Shown here: positions 7,519 to 15,008 of the stretch, in pieces
How the letters are laid out: every line of letters starts with the position of its first letter
Position numbering within the stretch: the first letter of the stretch is position 1
Source: Nitrospirota bacterium
Lineage (GTDB): Bacteria > Nitrospirota > Thermodesulfovibrionia > Thermodesulfovibrionales > UBA1546
Assembly: GCA_004298625.1 (NCBI GenBank)
Contig: SCSY01000099.1
Location: 1 to 20,988 of the forward strand
Reading direction: 5' to 3'
DNA: 20,988 nt
Notes under the pieces: model-generated
The model's database searches: none
Seen by the model: only the letters and a program-made list of their open reading frames with translations
Told to the model about the DNA's origin: nothing
Program-made: the position numbers and the translations under genes

Positions 7519-7905
7519 TTATTTAAAGCTATCAGGATGTCCATCGTGTGTTAAGACATTTTTCAGTTCATTGAAATCGGTTTTGTCCGCCATATAAATC
7601 CTGGCCTTAAGCATTCTTAAAAGATGAGGCACGATTATGAAGCCCTTTCCTTCTTCGGCCCTAACCCTGTTATAGAATTCGCACTCGGCACAGACGCTGT
7701 ATTTCGTGAAAAAATCATCATCGGCTTTTTCTTTGCACGCGCATGAAGTTCCGGCTACAACCCAGCAGGCCCGCCCTGCATTGGTTCCGGCGTGGACGCC
7801 ATCGAGGCTGGCCTCTGTGCTGACAGGACATACGCCAGATTCTCCAGTTCTGGAACCTCCAGGCTCTCTGCCGCATCCTTTAAATTCCCAACAATTTTTT
7901 CTCAT
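7519..7905 (-). CDS. Two-CW domain cysteine-rich protein B with extra C-terminal tail
   Basis: A 128-residue paralogue of the neighbouring two-CW gene, sharing KNCWEFKGCGREPGG and NAGRACWVVAGTSC. Cysteines lie at 5, 11, 26, 47, 55, 57, 72 and 75. AGGAG seven bases before the ATG supports the start. Residues about 104-128 (ADKTDFNELKNVLTHDGHPD and following) are absent from paralogue A. They match the C-terminus of the 68-residue protein encoded just upstream (NFDELKNILTQKGHPDSF), also at DNA level (7522-7577 against 7940-7995). The tail therefore appears to have been acquired by local duplication and fusion. Function unknown. Confidence 0.85.
   Translation of the reverse strand: MRKNCWEFKGCGREPGGSRTGESGVCPVSTEASLDGVHAGTNAGRACWVVAGTSCACKEKADDDFFTKYSVCAECEFYNRVRAEEGKGFIIVPHLLRMLKARIYMADKTDFNELKNVLTHDGHPDSFK
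7522..7577. repeat. Direct repeat copy 1 (C-terminal tail module)
   Basis: This 56-base segment matches 7940-7995 at 51 of 56 positions by eye. It encodes the shared ELKN-LT--GHPDSF tail and ends at the stop region of each gene. Confidence 0.85.
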
Positions 7906-7933
7906 AAAGTTACTCCTGAAATATTTAATAATA

Positions 7934-8134
7934 TCACCCTTTAAAGCTATCAGGATGTCCTTTCTGTGTTAAGATATTTTTCAGTTCATCGAAATTTGTG
8001 AAAGATATCTTCCCTCCCCCTTCGACTATCTCTATTGTTCCCGCTATCTTTTCAGGGGCTTCTCTATCCCTCCTGTAGATGCGAAGCACGTAACTATCGC
8101 GCGAAAGGATCTTGCTGTCTGTTTTTTTATGCAT
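7934..8134 (-). CDS. Small protein of the SYVLRIYRRD...FTNFDELKNIL type, unknown function
   Basis: 66 residues from ATG 8134, or 68 from GTG 8140; neither has a clear Shine-Dalgarno site. The core SYVLRIYRRDREAPEKIAGTIEIVEGGG followed by FTNFDELKNIL resembles a short hypothetical-protein family I recall from Deltaproteobacteria and related anaerobes. No membrane segment or cysteine is present. The C-terminus duplicates the tail of two-CW protein B. It lies between the large regulator and the two-CW genes in the same orientation, so it may belong to their transcript. I cannot assign a function. Confidence 0.7.
   Translation of the reverse strand: MHKKTDSKILSRDSYVLRIYRRDREAPEKIAGTIEIVEGGGKISFTNFDELKNILTQKGHPDSFKG
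7940..7995. repeat. Direct repeat copy 2 (C-terminal tail module)
   Basis: Partner of 7522-7577, encoding the C-terminus of the 68-residue protein. The five differences are scattered, as expected for a duplication that has begun to diverge. Confidence 0.85.
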
Positions 8135-8211
8135 ACGCACAGTTTAAGGGATGCCGACCTACAGATAACCTACGGATTAGGGAACTCTTTATTTTTTGGA
8201 TGGTTTTGCCG

Positions 8212-11200
8212 CTATCGGCGGATTTGGGTCTTCAGCATCTTATTGTAAATATCCTCGGTTCTCGAAGAAGGCGTAATACCGAGATCCGATAAAAGCGCGC
8301 GCCTGCACCTGTTGTAAATCTTTAGGGCCTCTGCTTCCTGCCCGAGTTTCTGATAGCAGAGCATAAGCCTCTGATAAAGTTCTTCTGCGAGTTTGTCAAT
8401 CCCGATCCCTTTTCTATAAAATTCGACAGCTCTGTCATGATGCCCTCTGTTCTCATAGTAAATGCCTGCCATGGTTATTATCCTGATAAGTTTATTTTCC
8501 AGTCTCTCCCTTGTTCCCGGCGTCCATGGCTGTTCCGCATCGAGAGGCATAAAACTCCCTCTATATAAATCCATCGCCTTCTCTGTTAATCTAAAAGCCT
8601 CGACTGTCTCATTATCATCCGAACGGGATTTGTCCCATCTTTTTTCAGCCTCTTTGATTGCTCCCTCAAATGCCTTTATGTCTGTCCAACAGTAACGATT
8701 ATTAAGAGTTAAACATCCTCCATTCAAAACAATATATTTTTCATTTCCGAGAAGTTTACGCAGCCTGTTTAATGTTATCTCAAAAGACTTATGCGCAGAA
8801 TCTCCATCGGCATCAGGCCATAGGCTGTCTATGATCTGCTCTTCGGGAACATCCTCTCCCCCAAAAGAGACCAATGTCTTTAGCATCTCTAACGGCTTCT
8901 TTTGAACCTTTCCTGAAAAGAGCAGAGGCTTGTCGTCCTTCACGATCTCGAACCTGCCGAGGGTATATATCTTTACGGGATACGGCCAGTGTTCTAATTG
9001 CGCAATTGTTTCGGGAGGGGTTAGATTGCGTTTCTTTATGATCTCCCGCACATATTCAACCTCGATACCTGCCTCAAGTGCCTTTGCACAGAGATTTGAC
9101 ATTACGGCTGGCTGATACCACCAGAAAGTATATGTGTATCCATGCCTTCGTGCTATAACTATTGCCTTAAGTAGATGCTCTAAACCTGTTGACTCCTCTC
9201 CCTTATCAAAGGACAACCGTGCCTGTGTCAAAAGATAAGAATATTCGAGTAAAGTGCTTCCCGTTTGAAGTATGGCTTCATTGGCACGCACAAGTTGATT
9301 CACGGCATCATCGTATTTACTATTTTCTATTAATACATTAGCCGTTTCAAGATGACAGAGGATTATCGGGAAAAACATCCCTGTTTCCAGTGCAAGTTCC
9401 AATGCCTTTTCCGAATATATAACTGCCGCAGATATATCTCCGGCAAGCAGTTTATACCATGTTAAAAGGTAATTATACTGACAAATACCGTGTCGCCTTG
9501 TACTAACGAGAGTAGTCTCCATTCTTTTAAGGAATTCATCAGCTAAAACCATATCCCCTTTGAGAAGACAGCTGTAGACTCCGGAGGCAAAGAACAGATG
9601 ATCTCCGGTATGTACCCCTGTTTCCTCAGAAAATTTTAACCCTTCTAATGTCGTTTGAAGACCCAATTCAGGAAGTGCCTTGCTCCAATTATACGTTAAT
9701 GCCTCCAGCCATCTGGACATGATTGTGATGGCAGGGGCTGTTATCGTTGGAACCATTTTCTTCAGGTCGTACATGGCTATATCATTATTTACCCTATCCC
9801 CCCAAAAACCATAATAATGGCAGGCATAGCATAATGCCTGCATTCGAAGATTGGCATCCTCGATCCCTCTGGTTAGCGATACTGCCCGGTTTATCCATCT
9901 TCTGATACCCTCTGATTTATTCGGCCTTCTCATCAGCAAAGAGCCGGCCATGCTTGTAGTTATACGTGCCTCGATCTCAACAGATGGAAATTCCGGATTG
10001 ATATTCATACGATTTTCGAGCCAGTCAATCCATTGATCGAGAATAGTAAAATTGTTCCACTCATAGATGGTTACATCCACAGCCCCGGACCATGATAACA
10101 GCGTTCCGATATCGTCCTGCTGCGACTGAAAAAGCTGAAATGCCCTTTCAAAATACATACGACTTTCGGCAGGATCGAAAGGCATACGGCATACGCCAAT
10201 CCAATATTGAAGCCATGGGGTTTTTTCGATGATCTCAGGAGGAATACTCTCTATCCATTCCTGAAGTGTTCTGCTTCTTCCCTGTGCTATCGAAGATATT
10301 GCACTATCGAGAATCAATTGTACAAGACCATCCCAGTCTCCGGCGTCCCTGAGCAGAACAACCGCATCCTCTGTCTGTCCTGACTCCCTCAAAAGCAGTG
10401 CAGCATCCTGTCTCTTCCCGGCTAACTGAGCCGGAGTAAATTCATCTTTTATGCGTGAAAGCAAAAATTCCTTGAACAATGCATGATACCGATAAATATC
10501 CTCATGCCCTGACTTATCCGTAAAAAAGTGTTTTTTGCTGAGTTGCGACAATATCCGTCCTGCGTTGCTCATGCCCGTAAGTCTTTCGGCAGTAAAGGGC
10601 GTTATCGAAGGCAACAGTGCAGTAATTAGTAGAAATTTCCGCGTGTCCTTATCTATATTCTGAAAGACCTCGTTTGCAAAATAATTAAAAACATCGTCTT
10701 TGGGAATCTTTTTTATCGGGTGACGGCCTCCGGTTGTCTTCATCCTTTCGAGCAGGAGTATCAACCCGGCTATCCATCCGTCTGTCTCGGAGTACAACTT
10801 CATAATATCCATATCTTTCAGTTTTAATGTTTTCTGTTCCCTAATTATCTCCTTTGCCTCCTGTGGCGTAAAACGGATATCATCCCAACCGACAAAGCTC
10901 ATATTATTGTTCGCCTTTAACCGGGCAAAATGAGGAGGCGGTTCTGTCCTGCTTATCACAACGATATTGATTCCCTCCGGTATTATGGAGAGGCCGTTCC
11001 TAATAATTTCATGAAACTGAGAATCCGAAGAAACGTCCTGATAGTTGTCGAGGACGATGACAAAACCACCTTCACCCTCCCCTTTATCCCCTCCCCTCAA
11101 GGGAGGGGAAACACTCTTATTCCCTCGCCCCTTGCGGGAGAGGGTAAGAGTGAGGGGAACCCTGCCATAGAGTTTCTCGAAATACCTTTTTGTGAAAGTC

Positions 11201-11442
11201 GGGATACCCAGCAGATATTCGGGGGTTAGAAGGGGCATGGGTTTCTTTTTCCTCGGATTTACTTTCTTTGCAGCAAGCCCCATATAGTAAAAAAATGTTG
11301 CTATGTCTGCATCTCCTTCATCACATCGATACCAAAGATGGGGCAGTTTTCTTGCATCGAGATAGCTTGAAACGAGAGTTGTCTTTCCTGAGCCTGCCGC
11401 AGCCGATACCCAGACAACAGGTTTTTTTCTGCTGCTGTCCAA
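8212..11442 (-). CDS. STAND-type ATPase transcriptional regulator with C-terminal OmpR-like and BTAD domains
   Basis: 1076 residues from TTG 11442. Walker A is AAAGSGKTT (about 14-22) and Walker B lies in FVIVLDNYQDV (about 127-137), giving a MalT/LAL-like NTPase. A long helical TPR-like region runs from about 330 to 800. Residues about 820-920 (YTLGRFEIVKDDKP ... LWPDADGD) match the OmpR/SARP winged helix, and about 925-1070 the bacterial transcriptional activator domain. It is probably a ligand-triggered activator of nearby genes. Two oddities stand out. A palindromic element is inserted in frame at residues about 97-125, between Walker A and B. The reading frame also continues upstream to 11526 with family-like sequence but no ATG, GTG or TTG, so the true N-terminus is probably about 28 residues longer. 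TTG 11442 itself has no Shine-Dalgarno site. Confidence 0.88.
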   Translation of the reverse strand: MDSSRKKPVVWVSAAAGSGKTTLVSSYLDARKLPHLWYRCDEGDADIATFFYYMGLAAKKVNPRKKKPMPLLTPEYLLGIPTFTKRYFEKLYGRVPLTLTLSRKGRGNKSVSPPLRGGDKGEGEGGFVIVLDNYQDVSSDSQFHEIIRNGLSIIPEGINIVVISRTEPPPHFARLKANNNMSFVGWDDIRFTPQEAKEIIREQKTLKLKDMDIMKLYSETDGWIAGLILLLERMKTTGGRHPIKKIPKDDVFNYFANEVFQNIDKDTRKFLLITALLPSITPFTAERLTGMSNAGRILSQLSKKHFFTDKSGHEDIYRYHALFKEFLLSRIKDEFTPAQLAGKRQDAALLLRESGQTEDAVVLLRDAGDWDGLVQLILDSAISSIAQGRSRTLQEWIESIPPEIIEKTPWLQYWIGVCRMPFDPAESRMYFERAFQLFQSQQDDIGTLLSWSGAVDVTIYEWNNFTILDQWIDWLENRMNINPEFPSVEIEARITTSMAGSLLMRRPNKSEGIRRWINRAVSLTRGIEDANLRMQALCYACHYYGFWGDRVNNDIAMYDLKKMVPTITAPAITIMSRWLEALTYNWSKALPELGLQTTLEGLKFSEETGVHTGDHLFFASGVYSCLLKGDMVLADEFLKRMETTLVSTRRHGICQYNYLLTWYKLLAGDISAAVIYSEKALELALETGMFFPIILCHLETANVLIENSKYDDAVNQLVRANEAILQTGSTLLEYSYLLTQARLSFDKGEESTGLEHLLKAIVIARRHGYTYTFWWYQPAVMSNLCAKALEAGIEVEYVREIIKKRNLTPPETIAQLEHWPYPVKIYTLGRFEIVKDDKPLLFSGKVQKKPLEMLKTLVSFGGEDVPEEQIIDSLWPDADGDSAHKSFEITLNRLRKLLGNEKYIVLNGGCLTLNNRYCWTDIKAFEGAIKEAEKRWDKSRSDDNETVEAFRLTEKAMDLYRGSFMPLDAEQPWTPGTRERLENKLIRIITMAGIYYENRGHHDRAVEFYRKGIGIDKLAEELYQRLMLCYQKLGQEAEALKIYNRCRRALLSDLGITPSSRTEDIYNKMLKTQIRR
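11068..11154. repeat. REP-like palindromic element inserted in frame in regulator gene
   Basis: It contains two hairpins. The first pairs TCCCCTCCC (11087-11095) with GGGAGGGGA (11101-11109). The second pairs CACTCTTA (11112-11119) and CCCTCGCCC (11122-11130) with GGGAGAGGG (11136-11144) and TAAGAGTG (11145-11152). The encoded peptide (LTLTLSRKGRGN and following) is low-complexity and unlike its surroundings. The motif type, CCCTC...GAGGG around TTGC, is a dispersed repeat seen in many bacterial genomes. Confidence 0.75.
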
Positions 11443-11510
11443 CAGCCTGAAAAGTCTTTTCCGGGGGGAAATCCCTGATACCTTTGGGCGGGTTATTTTA
11501 GATATTGAGA

Positions 11511-11526
11511 AGGGTCTCTGTTTTAT
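11511..11526 (-). promoter_or_regulatory. Start region of the regulator with Shine-Dalgarno but AUA at the start position
   Basis: On the minus strand GGGAGG (about 11538-11533) is followed six bases later by ATA AAA CAG at 11526, where an ATG would be expected. The frame is open from here through KITRPKVSGISPRKRLFRLL into the annotated CDS, and an in-frame TAA lies immediately upstream. Initiation at AUA, a mutated start, or a base error are all possible. Confidence 0.45.
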
Positions 11527-11567
11527 TTAAGGCCTCCCAAGATATTTCATTTAAAATTTTCAGAAGC

Positions 11568-11597
11568 AGTATATTGCAAATATCTGAATAACCTCAA
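11568..11597 (-). promoter_or_regulatory. Candidate promoter for regulator gene
   Basis: TTGAGG (11597-11592), an 18-base spacer and TATACT (11573-11568) on the minus strand. The predicted start near 11561 lies upstream of the GGGAGG ribosome site, which supports the longer N-terminus. Confidence 0.4.
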
Positions 11598-11668
11598 TAT
11601 GTTTGTTTTAAATTTGTATTATTATAACCAACGAAGACGCAGCAAATAAAGAGAATTACAAAATCGGG

Positions 11669-12085
11669 TTACGGTTGGTGAAACTTTTTTATCTCCTCAA
11701 TCGCCTCTCTTGCAATGAGTCTTACATCGCTGTTCTCATCATTTTCTGCTAATTCTTCAAGAGCTGCGCTTGCGCCTTCGTGCCCTATAATTCCAAGCAG
11801 GTATGCAGCATCCCCTCTGATAACAGGTTCGGGATTTTTTAAGAGAGGAAGTATGCCGGGAACAGCTTTTTTTATATGTTCAGGGGCTTCTTTTTTCAGG
11901 GTTTCAACAAGCGCTGAGATGCCGAGCTTTACCCTCACCCTTTCATCTGTCATCAAATCTCCTATCAATGGATATAGCGATTTATCATGCCTGAACATGT
12001 CAATGATATTTTCGAGAAAGCCCTTCTCCATATAATCAGCAATCATCTTTTTGAGTTCAGAGGGGTTTATATTGATTTGGCTCAT
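11669..12085 (-). CDS. HEAT-repeat protein
   Basis: A 138-residue all-helical protein. Residues about 40-135 form two to three HEAT-like repeats (DLMTDERVRVKLGISALVETL, then NPEPVIRGDAAYLLGIIG and NSDVRLIAREAIEEI). HEAT arrays are protein-binding scaffolds and no catalytic motif is visible. Its ATG follows the vapC-like stop codon with no gap, so it is almost certainly translated from the same transcript. The Shine-Dalgarno site is weak, consistent with coupling. It may be unrelated to toxin function or may act as an accessory factor. Confidence 0.8.
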   Translation of the reverse strand: MSQININPSELKKMIADYMEKGFLENIIDMFRHDKSLYPLIGDLMTDERVRVKLGISALVETLKKEAPEHIKKAVPGILPLLKNPEPVIRGDAAYLLGIIGHEGASAALEELAENDENSDVRLIAREAIEEIKKFHQP

Positions 12086-12490
12086 TTAGGCCGGCAGCAA
12101 TTTAAAGTGTCTGTTCTTTTTTGTCCTGTAAACCTTGAAATCCTTATCCAGCGTAAAAATCGCGTTTATGTTTTCTGCATCTGCAACCGCAACTAATGAG
12201 GCGTCTGCAAAATCCATTGGAAGGTCATGATATTGCTTCATCAATTCCCTGCATGTTTTCAGCGACATCCTGTCAAAATTGTAAATATGCAAGTTGCCCT
12301 GAGTAACAAATCCCCATAAATCATCCTGTATATGCCATGAAAAATTTAAGAGATAAAACGCCTCTGTGAGGACCGGCAGCGTTGTGATTAAGGGTGATGT
12401 TATAGTCTTCAATATAGCATGGCAGCCAGCATGGTCATCATCTTCTTTATCGAAAAGAGCAACTAACGGCCCCGTGTCTATGAGTATCAA
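12086..12490 (-). CDS. PIN-domain RNase toxin (VapC-like)
   Basis: A 134-residue PIN nuclease. The N-terminus MILIDTGPLVALFDKEDDDH holds the first acidic residue (D5) in the usual beta-strand position. E43 (VLTEAFYLL) and D93/D96 (MDFADASLVA) supply the remaining core acidic residues, and TLDKDF near residue 115 closes the site. VapC toxins cleave tRNA or rRNA when free of antitoxin. The start overlaps the antitoxin stop by four bases, the standard coupling. All catalytic positions appear intact, so an active toxin is likely. Confidence 0.9.
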   Translation of the reverse strand: MILIDTGPLVALFDKEDDDHAGCHAILKTITSPLITTLPVLTEAFYLLNFSWHIQDDLWGFVTQGNLHIYNFDRMSLKTCRELMKQYHDLPMDFADASLVAVADAENINAIFTLDKDFKVYRTKKNRHFKLLPA

Positions 12491-12741
12491 TGCTTTCTTT
12501 TGAACCTTTCTCTAAGGATTTCCTCTGACCGGGATGCAAGGTCTCCTCTCCCGCTGCCCGGATGATCTTTTATAAGCTCTTTTATCAACTCAGACAGGTC
12601 TCGTTTTTGTTCTTTTACAATGGGCGCGCAGAACTCTTTTATGGATTTTTTCACCATCGCGCTTTTTGTTGTCTTAGAAAGCCTTGCTGCCTTTTCCAGC
12701 AATTCTTCTGTTTCTCTGTCAAGTCTGACGCATACCGGCAT
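12487..12741 (-). CDS. Ribbon-helix-helix antitoxin of the PIN toxin
   Basis: An 84-residue protein. Residues 1-40 (VCVRLDRETEELLEKAARLS, then KTTKSAMVKKSIKEF) fit a CopG/RHH DNA-binding domain, and the charged C-terminus is the likely toxin-binding tail. AAAGGAG about seven bases before the ATG supports the start. It overlaps the PIN toxin start by four bases. It probably represses its own operon by binding near 12759-12779. Confidence 0.85.
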   Translation of the reverse strand: MPVCVRLDRETEELLEKAARLSKTTKSAMVKKSIKEFCAPIVKEQKRDLSELIKELIKDHPGSGRGDLASRSEEILRERFKRKH

Positions 12742-12758
12742 ATATCTGCTCCTTTCTA

Positions 12759-12779
12759 TGTATTACAAAAATGTATCAC
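12759..12779. promoter_or_regulatory. Candidate antitoxin operator (two direct sites)
   Basis: TGTATTAC and TGTATCAC lie as direct repeats with a 13-base period, 18 bases upstream of the antitoxin ATG and inside the expected promoter region. RHH antitoxins commonly bind such tandem sites. Confidence 0.35.
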
Positions 12780-12821
12780 AAATCAGCGCCGAAAATCAAG
12801 CATGGTTTTCCGCTGCAAATT

Positions 12822-12852
12822 TTGCGCTGCTCTTAAAGGAGTATTGTATAAT
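12822..12852 (+). promoter_or_regulatory. Candidate promoter giving a leaderless cysE-cysS mRNA
   Basis: A perfect -10 TATAAT (12847-12852) with a weak -35 TTGCGC (12822-12827, 19-base spacer). The -10 ends eight bases before ATG 12861, so transcription would begin at or next to the start codon. AAAGGAG at 12835-12841 is too far upstream to serve this ATG and would not be transcribed. Confidence 0.45.
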
Positions 12853-12860
12853 ACCTCTAT

Positions 12861-15008
12861 ATGGGTTTCCGGTCTGACATAAAGAGAGACTACAAGGCGG
12901 TCTTTGAGAAAGACCCTGCGGCAAGAAACGGGCTTGAGGTCATACTTTCATATTCAGGATTCCATGCAATATTTTTACACAGGATTAATCACATCCTATG
13001 GAATGCAGGCATACCTGTACTGCCGAGATTGTTTTCTCAGATAGGAAGATTTTTCACAGGTATAGAAATCCATCCTGCCGCACAGATAGGCCCGGGGTTT
13101 TTCATTGACCACGGCATGGGCGTTGTAATCGGCGAGACTGCGGAAATAGGCGAGAACTGCCTGCTTTATCAGGGAGTGACATTAGGCGGCACCGGAAAGG
13201 AAAAAGGGAAGCGCCATCCCACTCTCGGAAATAACGTTACAGTGGGCGCGGGCGCAAAGGTTCTCGGAGCTATAACCATAGGGAATAATGTTATCATAGG
13301 AGCTAATTCCGTAATATTAAAGTCCATCCCCGATAATTCCATCTGCGTCGGCGTGCCGGGAAGGATAACAAAGAAAAAGGTCATCAGGATGACAACAGAG
13401 GAGGGGCTGGTTGAATTTTATGATTATTTCCCCGATCCTGTTTCAGAAAAACTTAAAGAATTGGAATCTCATATCGAGGCTGTCTCAAAGAGAATGGATT
13501 CAATAGAAAAATCGGAAAAACGGGCAGAAACAGGCTCGCAACAGGGAGGAAGGATGCGGATCTATAACACCCTTTCAGCTGAGAAAGAAGATTTTATTCC
13601 TCTGGAAAAAGACAGGGTGAACATGTATGTCTGCGGCGTGACTGTTTATGATCATTGCCATATCGGACATGCAAGGAGCGCGATCGTCTTTGACGTCATT
13701 CAGAGATATCTGAAATATAAGGGTTACAATGTCAGGTTTGTAAGAAACTTCACCGATATTGACGACAAGATTATAAACAGGGCAAAAAAGGACGGCATCC
13801 CATGGGATGAGGTTGCAAGAAAATACACGGATGAATTTTACAATGACATGGACAGGCTCGGTGTTGCGCGGGCAGATATGGAGCCCAAGGCGACAGGGCA
13901 TATAAAGGAGATTATAGATATAGTAAAAGGCCTGATTGACAAAGGCTATGCCTATGAAAGCGAGGGGAGCGTCTATTTTTCGGTTGATAAATTTTCAGGG
14001 TACGGCAAGCTCTCAAAGAGAGACAAGGAAGACATGATCGCAGGCGCGCGCGTTGAGGTTGACGAGAGAAAGAAAGACCCGATGGATTTTGCCTTGTGGA
14101 AGGCATCAAAAGAAGGCGAGCCTTTCTGGGAAAGCCCATGGGGGAAGGGAAGGCCGGGCTGGCATATCGAGTGCACCGCAATGTCAATTAAACATCTTGC
14201 CGAGAGCTTTGATATTCACGGAGGAGGGGCCGATTTAATATTCCCTCATCATGAGAATGAGATTGCTCAGTCAGAGGCATATACAGGAAAGCCGTTCGTA
14301 AAATACTGGATACATAACGGGTTCATCACTATAGATAAAGAGAAGATGTCAAAGTCTCTAGGCAATTTTTTTACGATCAAAGAGGTATTGGGAAAATATG
14401 ATCCTGAGGTCGTAAGGTTTTTCCTTCTCGCAACGCATTACAGAAGTCCCATAGAGTTTTCCGACGAACAGCTCAAAGAGGCGGAGGTCTCGATAGACAG
14501 ATACTATACGACTCTCATAAGAATTTCAGACTTCATGACCGGAAGCGGTGGAGGAGAAAAAACCACGGGGTCTCAAAAAGCTTTTGAGGACGCGGTTAAT
14601 TCATTTAAAGAAAAAATTCAGGCTGCAATGGACGATGATTTTAACACCGCCTTTACACTCGGACATATCTTCGAGTTGATAAGAGAAGCGAACAGATTCC
14701 TTGATGCCAAGCCCTCCGGCCAAAAGGCTGCCGAACTTATGTTAAAGACAAAGGGGCTTTTATCAGAGGCAGGCGGAGTGCTGAACATCTTCAGCCGGAC
14801 CCCTGATGAATGGCGGACTGCGCTAATGAGATCAAAGAAGATTCAGATGACAGAGCAGGATGTCCTGGTTAAGATAAAGGAACGCGAAGAGGCAAGGCAA
14901 AAGAAGGATTGGGCTGCATCGGATGCCATAAGGAAGGAACTTGACGAAAAGGGAATAATACTTGAGGATAAAAAAGACGGGACCGCATGGAAGATAAAGG
15001 CTGGATGA
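12861..15008 (+). CDS. cysE-cysS: Serine O-acetyltransferase / cysteinyl-tRNA synthetase in-frame fusion
   Basis: 715 residues in one open frame. Residues 1-about 190 are a short-form CysE: an N-terminal helical part (DPAARNGLEVILSYSGFHAI), then the left-handed hexapeptide helix with HPAAQIGPGFFIDHGMGVVIG. It makes O-acetylserine from serine and acetyl-CoA. Residues about 195-231 are a charged helical linker. Residues 232-715 form a complete CysRS: zinc ligands in MYVCGVTVYD and WHIECTAMS, HIGH at 267-270, IFPHHENE, KMSKSLGNF, and a C-terminal anticodon-binding part. Met232 (ATG 13554) matches a normal CysRS start and has its own GGGAGGA site, so free CysRS may also be made. CysE and CysS are neighbours in other bacteria; a true fusion is unusual. 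Confidence 0.92.
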   Translation: MGFRSDIKRDYKAVFEKDPAARNGLEVILSYSGFHAIFLHRINHILWNAGIPVLPRLFSQIGRFFTGIEIHPAAQIGPGFFIDHGMGVVIGETAEIGENCLLYQGVTLGGTGKEKGKRHPTLGNNVTVGAGAKVLGAITIGNNVIIGANSVILKSIPDNSICVGVPGRITKKKVIRMTTEEGLVEFYDYFPDPVSEKLKELESHIEAVSKRMDSIEKSEKRAETGSQQGGRMRIYNTLSAEKEDFIPLEKDRVNMYVCGVTVYDHCHIGHARSAIVFDVIQRYLKYKGYNVRFVRNFTDIDDKIINRAKKDGIPWDEVARKYTDEFYNDMDRLGVARADMEPKATGHIKEIIDIVKGLIDKGYAYESEGSVYFSVDKFSGYGKLSKRDKEDMIAGARVEVDERKKDPMDFALWKASKEGEPFWESPWGKGRPGWHIECTAMSIKHLAESFDIHGGGADLIFPHHENEIAQSEAYTGKPFVKYWIHNGFITIDKEKMSKSLGNFFTIKEVLGKYDPEVVRFFLLATHYRSPIEFSDEQLKEAEVSIDRYYTTLIRISDFMTGSGGGEKTTGSQKAFEDAVNSFKEKIQAAMDDDFNTAFTLGHIFELIREANRFLDAKPSGQKAAELMLKTKGLLSEAGGVLNIFSRTPDEWRTALMRSKKIQMTEQDVLVKIKEREEARQKKDWAASDAIRKELDEKGIILEDKKDGTAWKIKAG
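13544..13556 (+). promoter_or_regulatory. Internal ribosome binding site and ATG of the CysRS part
   Basis: GGGAGGA (13544-13550), then AGG and ATG at 13554. This gives a strong Shine-Dalgarno site exactly at the family N-terminus of CysRS (MRIYNTLSAEK), inside the continuous frame. Confidence 0.65.

Noticed and set aside
7522..7995. CRISPR-like repeat pair
   Set aside because: There are only two copies, 418 bases apart, both inside coding sequence and explained by gene-end duplication.
11741..12035. Plus-strand frames opposite the HEAT-repeat and toxin genes
   Set aside because: They are shadow frames. The minus-strand products match HEAT and PIN families and show operon-type overlaps.
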